DNA of 64,000 nucleotides from Capsicum annuum (taxonomy: Eukaryota > Streptophyta > Magnoliopsida > Solanales > Solanaceae). The stretch spans positions 13,944,529 to 14,008,528 of the forward strand of contig NC_061119.1 of assembly GCF_002878395.1 (NCBI RefSeq), in the 5' to 3' direction. The notes beneath the pieces are model-generated. The model searched no databases. It saw only the letters and a list, made by a program, of their open reading frames with translations, and was not told where the DNA came from. Numbering within the stretch: position 1 is the stretch's first letter; each line of letters begins with the position of its first letter. The position numbers and the translations under genes were made by a program. Positions 57,240 through 64,000 of the stretch are shown in pieces.

Positions 57240-58860
57240 AACCCTCTCATCATGCAATTGCCAAAAGGGTAATTTAATTGAAATTGTATAAAAATAATTT
57301 AAGTTGTAGTTGACCGAGTACTCTAGGTGATCCGAGACCCCAGGTGACCCTATGAAAACTCACCCCTGGTCCTAGATTAATCAATTTAGGTACTATTAGT
57401 CTAACATATGAACTCAATTGAAGTTGTAAAAACAATTGTTCAACATGTTGCATCAGATTTCTCATCTGTTGTAAATTATCAATCAAATTAAGTAACAACA
57501 GATTACGAATCTATTGTAAATTATCAAACAAATTAAGTCATCTGTTGCGACAGATTACCCATATGTTATAAATTATCAAATGGATTATCATATGTCGCAA
57601 CAGATTATCCATATGTTGTAAATTATCAAATAGGCGCTGACATCTGTTGTGGCTGACCCTATGAGAACTCACCCCTAGTCCTAGATTAATCTATAATTTA
57701 CCCTATGAGAACTCACCCCTAGTCCTAGATTATTCAATTAAGGTATTAGTACCCTAGTCCTAGATTAATCAATTAAGGTATTAGTCTAACATATTAGGTA
57801 GTAAGAATCGGTTCAGCTCAGAGTGATGGATCGTCTACTCTGGTCTGGAGGAACGCAGTACTGTCTCATCATGCAATTTCCAAAATACGAAATTGAAGTT
57901 GTAGTTGACCCTATGAGAACTCACATTCAATTAAGGTATTAGTCTAACATATGAACTCAATTGAATTATATATAAATAAATATTCAACCTATTGCAACAA
58001 ATGTCTTTTCTGTTGGATCAAATCAAATAAATTGTGTAATCTGTTGCAACATATTACTCGTCTGTTGTAAACTATCAAACAGATTATGTCATTTCTTGTG
58101 ACAGATCATGAATCTGTTGTAAACTATCAAACAGTTTAAGTCATCTGTTGCGACAAATTATCCATCTGTTGTTAATTATCAAATAGGCACTGTCATCTAT
58201 TGTAGTTGACATTATGAGAACTCACCCCTAGTCCTAGATTAATTAATTAAGGTATCAGTTGAACATATGAGGTAGTAAGAATTGGTTCGGATCAGAGTGA
58301 TCGATCGACGACTCTTGTCGGGAGGAACACAGTCCCATCTCATCATGCATTTGCCAAAAGACTCAATTAAAATTGTAGTTAACCCTCTGATAACTCACCC
58401 CTAGTCCCAGATTATTCAATTAAGGTATTAGCTGAACATACGAGGTAGTAATAATTGGTTCATCTTAGAGTGATCAATTGATGACTCTTGTCGGAAGGAA
58501 TGCAGTACCATCTCATCATGCAATTACCAAAAGACTCAATTGAAGTTCTAGTTGACCCTTTGAGCTCATTCATCTATTCCTAGTTCTACTTAGATCAATG
58601 TAGGTACTATTATTAATCTTAACATTAAGTTAATGAGAACTCATTTCAACTCAGAGTGATCAATCGACGACTCGGGTGGGGATGAACGCATTACTAACAC
58701 CATGTAAATGTAATGACTCATTTGGATTTGTAGTTGAACCTGTGAGCTCATTCATTCATCCCTCGTTCCACCTAGATTGATGTAGGTAGTATTATTAATC
58801 TTAACATTAAGTTAATGAGGAGCTCATTCTTTTATCCCTAGTTCCTCCTAAATCATTTGC
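57240..58860. repeat. ~170-bp tandem repeat with interspersed CTGTTGCAACAG units
   Basis: Recurring blocks: CATCATGCAATTGCCAAAAG, GTAGTTGACCCTATGAGAAC, TCACCCCTAGTCCTAGATTA, ATTAAGGTATTAGTCTAACA and CAGAGTGATCGATCGACGAC. Six or seven copies occur with indels. Shorter units with (A/G)TCTGTTG and CAACAGATTA sit between them at 57440-57645 and 57985-58200. No coding role is seen. Confidence 0.85.
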
Positions 58861-59150
58861 AATGAAATCTATTGCAACAAACAACTGAGTTGTTGGAGAA
58901 TTTCAAACAGATAACAATATCTATTACAAAAGATTACATTTCTAATTTAATTATCAAATAGACATTAGCATCTGTTATGACGGATGATTGAGTTGTTGGA
59001 AATTTTCAAATAGATATTGATATCTGTTGTAACAGATGATGTTTTTGATTTAGTTATCAAATAGACATTTCCATCTGTTGTCTCAAATGACTGAGTTGTT
59101 GGGATTTTTCAAATAGATATTTAAATCTGTTGCAACAGACGACATATTGG
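58861..59150. repeat. CTGTTGCAACAG repeat array 7
   Basis: Longer units of about 70 bases: TCTGTTGTAACAGATGATGT, GAGTTGTTGGAAATTTTCAA and AAATAGATATTGATATCTGT, repeated three to four times. Confidence 0.75.
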
Positions 59151-59499
59151 TTGAAAATATTTTTTTCTTTTAATTTTAAAGCAAGATACTGTCCGAGTAG
59201 ATAAAGTAGTAGTACTACTAAAGGCGGTAAAAAATGTTTCTTGGATAACTCAAAAATCTCATTGAGTTGTCTTGTCCTATCTTTTCAATTTCACCCATTT
59301 TTTCCTCGTTCCCCTCAAATTATTGGTGAATATTAATTAATGAATATTGAAACCCCTAATACATCTTCCGTTTCATATTGACTTGGCACACCCATTAAGA
59401 AATTAATTAGAGGTTTATTTTACTACCAAATTAGCCTTAGTAATTATGCTTTGAAAATATAAATTTGAATAAATACACTTTTTTTAGTCATTTAATATT

Positions 59500-59830
59500 A
59501 AGGGTAGTACATCTAGAAATTAGAATTATCTCATCTCTCCTCTCCTCTCCTTCAGCCCTAAATCTCTCATTTTTTTCTTTCTATCCTCTTTAGGGTTATC
59601 ACAGCCTTTTTTTCTCCTCTTTCTTGTAAATTTTCATTCTGATCTAAACCGATCGATATCCATATCTTAGATTTCTCGACTAAAATTGCTATTTTGACCC
59701 CCTTTTGACATTAAGGTATAATATGATTCACTATTGCTCTTTCATTCTCGTCTTCTTCTTGCAAGTTATTTACATCTTTTTTTATTTAATTACCATTTTC
59801 TCATATCATATTTATTTAAAAAATTTGAAG
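59500..59830 (+). other. CT-rich leader-like stretch of unit 3
   Basis: Contains ctctcctctcctctcc and CT-rich sequence like the leaders of units 1 and 2, followed by AT-rich intron-like DNA. No clear start codon was identified. Confidence 0.35.
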
Positions 59831-59949
59831 GAACTTTTAATTATTGAATAAACAAACCGAGAATTTTATTACAGGATGCAAAAAAAAGGTCATCTGTTGG
59901 GAGAAGTTTAAAAGCCTTGTTCGCAGTATCATTTTTTTTATGTATTTTG

Positions 59950-60560
59950 TTTGTTTCTTTGTTGTTGATGCTGTTATTGATGTTGGTGGTGGGGTTGGCG
60001 TTGTTGGAATTTGTGGTGTGGTGTTGTTGACAGTGGCGAATCTAGATTTTTTAGACGGTGGGTGTTTCTTAGCTTAAAAATAGTGGAGTTCAAATAATCA
60101 ACCTAAGGAGTAAGGGAGAAAAAAACAAAAGAAAGTTTAAAGTGAATAAGGAGAGAAGAGTTGGTTACCAAAATTAAAAAAATATGAGCTGAGTGGGAAT
60201 TGAACTCAAGACCAAAAGAAATAAATAGCCTTAAGAACCCATAAACAACAACTAGGCTAACCAAACAACTCTTACTATGGGTGCTCACTGATTAGATTAT
60301 ATACGTTTTTTCTTAATTTCCATATACATATATAAAATTTGATACGAGTTCAGTCTATGCTCGCGCACCTGGAGGACTCTATGTGGGTCCTCCCCTGGTT
60401 GTTGATGGTGTTGGAACATAGGATGTATGCTTCTTTGTTGTTGATGATGTTGTTGGAACAAATGTTGTTGTTTTCTTTGTTGTTGATGTTTTTTATTTGT
60501 TGTTTGTAGTTTATGTTGTTGTTGATGTTGCAACAGACGGAGCACCTATTGGAACAAATC
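59950..60560. repeat. GTT/GTG-rich low-complexity DNA
   Basis: Runs of GTTGTTG, GATGTTG and GGTGGTG, interrupted by the MITE at 60031. The same style is seen in reverse at 56500-56760 upstream of unit 2, which supports common descent of the two leaders. Confidence 0.6.
60023..60405. mobile_element. hAT-type MITE, 367 bp
   Basis: The element proper is 60031-60397, flanked by exact 8-bp copies GTTGTTGA (60023-60030, 60398-60405). Ends CAGTGGCGAATC and, in reverse, CAGGGGAGGACC share the CAGNGG(C/A)G type of hAT MITEs. It contains GGAATTGAACTC and GGGTGCTCACTGATTA, familiar from Solanaceae copies. It has no coding capacity. Confidence 0.85.
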
Positions 60561-60715
60561 AAACCACCAGCAAGGCTGCTATGTATTCCAACAGACTCCA
60601 TATCTGTTGCATCAGACTCCACATCTGACGCAACAGACTCCACATCTGATGTAACAGACTCCTCATCTGATGCAACAGACTCTACATCTATTGCAACAGA
60701 AGGATAGTTTTCTTT
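60530..60715. repeat. 24-bp phase-locked repeat array 8
   Basis: At 60590-60705 about five units of the form CAACAGACTCCACATCTGAT keep an exact 24-base period. Because 24 is a multiple of three, both strands stay open. The plus strand reads (T)DSTSDA-type repeats and the minus strand reads ESVASDV-type repeats. The reading may be accidental. Confidence 0.8.
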
Positions 60716-60899
60716 TTGTGACATAAATTTTTTCCTTCTTCTTTGTAGATATAAAAGGAACTAAAAGTTTATCAACTTTTGTCTGACCATCATAAGAGTC
60801 TGCAATAAAGATAGGTTTGAAGGAATAAGCAGCATGCAGATGGAACCACTTCATATGTGGGGAGTATGTATTACTGATAATGTTATCATGGAAACACAC
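60663..60899 (-). pseudogene. Unassigned minus-strand coding trace
   Basis: A frame of 78 codons beginning MCFHDNIISNTYSPHMKWFH and containing VDKLLVPFISTKKKEKIY has ordinary amino-acid composition, unlike nearby repeat frames. It runs into the repeat array at its 3' end. No family was recognised and no splice sites are certain, so it could be an exon fragment of a decayed gene. Confidence 0.3.
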
Positions 60900-61189
60900 A
60901 TAGAGTACATTGATTTTGTTAATGCTGTTTTTACCTATTAGTCATAGATCATTCAAACAAGATATTTGCAATTTTACAGTTAAGTTTGGTAGGTCCGAAC
61001 TGATAGAGCTGAGGGACCATGAATACGGTTCTGATACCTTTTTAAGATTTAATGTCGGATGTTGCTCATGTTTATTTGTCATGCCTTCTACAGACTTTGG
61101 CTGTGGCAAGCATTTTTGGCAATGATGTAGACTTTTGCATGATAGATATGTTGTCCTCTATATGGTAGAAGAATGATCAATCTTGCCCC

Positions 61190-61402
61190 TCCTTGATTAT
61201 TTTATGTATGCAAATGTAAAGAGTGTAAGACAAAACATGATGGTGTGATTAATACTGTTAATGCATTAACTGCTGATATAAAGGAATTGATATCTAACAG
61301 TAGTGTCATTCGATCAAATAGGATTTCAGTTTCATTTACTCCATTAGAGATTAAGGCTAATAGGATAAAGAAATCAATTTCCAAGGCATTATCAAGTATC
61401 TA
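61190..61402 (+). pseudogene. DUF1985/Ulp1-type unit 3 (fragment)
   Basis: The plus strand reads CKCKECKTKHDGVINTVNAL, then TADIKELISNSSVI and SFTPLEIKANRIKKSISKAL, ending in a stop at about 61400. The blocks match unit 1 at 50320-50510 (CKYQDCRLKHD, INALTASIKE, IPSKRI). Only this middle region is recognisable in unit 3. Stops and the lack of DUF1985 or protease blocks show that it is a fragment. Confidence 0.65.
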
Positions 61403-61540
61403 AAAAAAAATCGGATCTGACAAAGGTGAGAAGATAAAAAGAGGAAGGGAATAGTAAGGAAAAACTGAATGCCAGATTTAGTTCATCTTGTTTCGTTATG
61501 TAGAGATACTCCATCTAATTTTGAGTACTTTTTCTTTTCA

Positions 61541-62080
61541 GGATGGCGAGGAAGGCAGAATCTCCCCATCATTAGCTAATACCGAAAACATGACATCTGA
61601 TGTTATTCAACCACCAGACTTCCCTATGAAGTTTGATAATCCAAAAGATGTCTATGCTCGAGTTAGTCAACAGATTAAATGATCTCAATCACTTGGTTTT
61701 TTGCTGATCAATCTTCTCCATAGAAGACAAGATATCAATAGAACTGCTTGACACAGCGAAAACTGATATCGATAGATTACTGATTATGTCTTCTCAAGAC
61801 TTGTTTCTACCAGAAAACTATTCTGCATTGAGTGTTGCACTATCCATATATGCTGCAACATAGGATTTATCAACCAAGAGAGAGTTTACCTTGGAAAAAC
61901 TCAAAGTGAACCTTCCATACTTCTCCTTGATCTTAAGTAGAGCTAAAAAGGACCAAGAGGAGTATTATAAGAAAGCAGCCAAGAAAGAAAGTGAGTGGTC
62001 CTCGTTGACAAACTCACAAAAGATCAAGAGGTCTATACTGAGCTTAACGAACACAATGACAAAATGATTGAATTTAAAGT
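61541..62080 (+). pseudogene. Coiled-coil-like protein remnant
   Basis: After an acceptor (cttttcag, 61540) a frame reads DGEEGRISPSLANTENMTSD and MKFDNPKDVYARVSQQIK, then a stop at 61680. A shifted frame from about 61722 reads DKISIELLDTAKTDIDRLL, SSQDLFLPENYSALSVALS and AKKDQEEYYKKAAKKESEW, with a TAG at 61863. Heptad-like Leu and many Glu/Lys suggest a coiled coil. I do not recognise the family. It follows unit 3 and could be its later exons or an independent gene; it is broken by at least one stop and two frame changes. Confidence 0.45.
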
Positions 62081-62086
62081 GGTGGT

Positions 62087-62895
62087 GACTTGACTTAGTC
62101 AAACAAAAAGCCATGACTGTTCATATCCCTTAATTAAATAAAACTGGTGACTTTTCGAATATGTAAATTAAAAAAAATAGATCTAAATACAACATTTTAT
62201 CTTTTTATTGTATTTCGAAAATAGACAGATTGGTAATCTGTTGCAAAATATATTTCACCTGTCAGATAACTTACAACATATGGACAATCTGTTGCAATAG
62301 ATGGATATATCAGTTTTCTTTTTCATCAGCTGTGGCATCTGTTGCAACTTGCTAGTCATCTGTTTATTCAATTTCATCGAGAGCAATAGATTTTTCTAAA
62401 CACTTCTTGGCCAACCTCAATTTTTTGCTCTTGGATTGCTTCTCTTTTTTTCTTTGCATCCTTCAAGTCGACCTCCAAATTCAATTTTTGCCATTAATCC
62501 AATAGAAAAAATAATTTGGTTGAAGGATACAAAGAAAAAAAGAGAACCAATCCAAGAGCAAAAATTGAGTTTGGCCAAGAAGTGATTAGAAAAATCTATT
62601 GCTCTTGATGAAATTGAATAAATAGATGACTAGCAAGTGCAAAAGACGCCACAACTAATGAAAAAGTAAACCAATATATCCATCTGTTGCAAAAGATTGT
62701 CCATATGTTGTAAGTTATCTGAAAGGTGGAATATATTTGTCAACAGATTACCAATCTCTCTTTCCGAAATACAAGAAAAGATAAAATGTTGTATTTAGAT
62801 CTATTTTTTTTTAATTTACATATTCGAAAAGGCACCAGTTTTATTTAATTAAGGGATATGAACGGTCGTGGATTTTAGTTTGACTAAGTTCAGTC
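62087..62895. repeat. 380-bp inverted repeat with 53-bp spacer
   Basis: The left arm 62087-62466 and right arm 62520-62895 are reverse complements with a small number of mismatches and indels. Examples are ttcatatcccttaattaaat on the left against the same in reverse on the right (62862 leftward), and tttttttctttg(c/t)atccttcaa at the inner ends. The arms contain CTGTTGCAACAG-type units. A transcript through both arms would fold into a long hairpin. Confidence 0.9.
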
Positions 62896-62914
62896 CTTTC
62901 CAATTCAATCATTT

Positions 62915-62922
62915 TATAAATA
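62915..62922 (+). promoter_or_regulatory. TATA box
   Basis: TATAAATA lies 76 bases before the ATG at 62991 and is followed by a CT-rich leader (cctcctctcacttctcactc). It starts 20 bases after the right arm of the inverted repeat. Confidence 0.55.
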
Positions 62923-62990
62923 GGTCCCGCCGGCCTCCTCTCACTTCTCACTCACTCATTCATTCTACTATACTTACAAACAATACTAAT

Positions 62991-63176
62991 ATGGATGATC
63001 CAGATTCGTACAAGAAGGTTCATATCGAGTCCTTTCAGGAACTTCAAAGGCAGTTTGATGAACTCCAGAGGGATTTGACCGACTTCGGAGCAAGGGTGAG
63101 GAGGGCCCAGCTGCTGCCGGATGAAAATTGTCAGTTTGACAATAATAACAGTAATAATAATGATAATAATAATTAG
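62991..63176 (+). CDS. Hypothetical 61-residue protein
   Basis: The frame MDDPDSYKKVHIESFQELQR continues with a Leu/Glu/Arg-rich helix (RQFDELQRDLTDFGARVRR) and ends in an Asn/Asp tail made by AAT repeats. TATA box, CT-rich leader and ATG are well spaced. The helix has a heptad-like pattern, so a coiled coil is plausible. I recognise no family. It may be the first exon of a longer gene or a gene remnant belonging to the repeat family; the Asn-rich end looks like microsatellite growth. Confidence 0.4.
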   Translation: MDDPDSYKKVHIESFQELQRQFDELQRDLTDFGARVRRAQLLPDENCQFDNNNSNNNDNNN

Positions 63177-64000
63177 GTTATGTTTTTTCTTTCTTTTAGC
63201 GTATGTATTTTCCTTTTTTATATCCCATCTACCTATAAGAGATTAAAAAAAATCCATGTATATGTATATGTTTGGTTTGGTTTGGTCGACTTTGAATTTT
63301 TAATTCTTATTCAATATTTAATTATCATTTTATTTATTCCCTATTCTCAACATGTCGGAGGTTGGAGGTAGGGATTGAGCACTTGTGGCAACAGATGGTG
63401 GTGAAAGTCATGATGAGAAATTCTCCTAAAAATGGTTCGTTAATAAATAATAAGGAACTAAATGATATTATAATCGTAAAAAAAAGATTATTTAAATTAA
63501 AAAAAGTCACAACATTGGATTAATTTAATTAAGATTTATGATGATACCAAACTTCCCAAGAACACAACAACACAAACACCAAAATCAGTCTACTAGTTCA
63601 AGAACTATGAACCCTTTTGATGACCTCTCTCGGATTCGCAAGAAGAACAATAAGGGAAGTGATATCAAGAGTAAAACACACTAAAACAGCAACAACACTT
63701 GATGAACAAGATGCAATAACAACAACACACGGTTACAAGACAAGAACACAAACAGATTACATAGATATAGACAAACGATTACAAGAAAGTAAAGATAGAT
63801 AGATAGACAAAGGGATGGTATAATATTAACAACCCAAAAGCTTATTCCACTTTTGTACCTTTAATATCACACACAACCTAAACCTATCTCTTACGTGACC
63901 TCAAGGGAACCGAAATTCCCAAGCAATCTCCATTTCTAAGTAAATGATCAACACAAGGATTCCACCTTGCTAAAGACTCTCAAAGAGGCTAAAAAATATA
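63177..64000. other. Right edge, unassigned
   Basis: T-rich then A/C-rich DNA with ACAACAACAC-type runs and a short GATA repeat (63796-63808). The final 200 bases (cctcaagggaaccgaaattcc) resemble LTR-style non-coding repeat sequence, but no boundary was found. Open frames at 63180-63371 and 63617-63802 have no family features. Confidence 0.3.

Overview
The window looks like nuclear DNA from a large, repeat-rich dicot genome of the Solanaceae. My best guess is pepper (Capsicum). The reasons are tRNA-derived SINEs ending in TTG-rich tails, several MITE types, a Ty3-type element with long LTRs, and decayed Ulp1-like/DUF1985 and GRF zinc-finger copies. One gene looks intact: a five-exon pectate lyase-like gene at 19238-28115 (+). 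Its splice sites are GT/AG and the joined frame is open for 355 codons. Almost everything else is transposable-element sequence in different states of decay.

Layout. 1-950 is a piece of an LTR-type repeat that recurs near 31710-32600. 950-3300 holds a broken MuDR-type transposase. 3620-13130 is a complete but dead Ty3 retrotransposon with 2.3-kb LTRs, a 5-bp target duplication (ATTAT) and a tRNA-Met primer site. A short tandem repeat (13140-13430) and a minus-strand GRF zinc-finger pseudogene (13670-14060) follow. 14424-18625 is a Mutator-like element with a 9-bp target duplication and transposase remnants.

19238-28115 is the pectate lyase gene. Intron 1 (4.3 kb) is filled by an array of SINE-tail-like units, three SINE copies and several MITEs. 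Intron 4 (3.3 kb) holds older repeat pieces. 29249-29960 contains Stowaway-type MITEs. 30034-40952 is a 10.9-kb CACTA-type element, flanked by TTT, with no transposase. It contains an LTR-type insertion, long trinucleotide tracts and a Helitron-like terminus. 41079-45032 is a three-level nest: a Stowaway MITE holding a TIR element that holds a solo LTR.

47000-63200 is the most unusual part. It has three units related to DUF1985/Ulp1 protease genes (+, -, +), all broken. A second GRF zinc-finger pseudogene lies between the first two. Many arrays of a palindrome-like 22-24 bp repeat (core TGTTGCAACA) run through the introns and spacers, with a ~170-bp tandem repeat at 57240-58860. A 380-bp inverted repeat with a 53-bp spacer lies at 62087-62895. 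Just beyond its right arm are a TATA box and a short open frame of 61 codons.

Function. Only the pectate lyase-like gene is likely to make a working protein. The other coding traces carry stops, frameshifts or missing catalytic residues. All assignments come from reading the sequence and from knowledge of the families; no database search was run.
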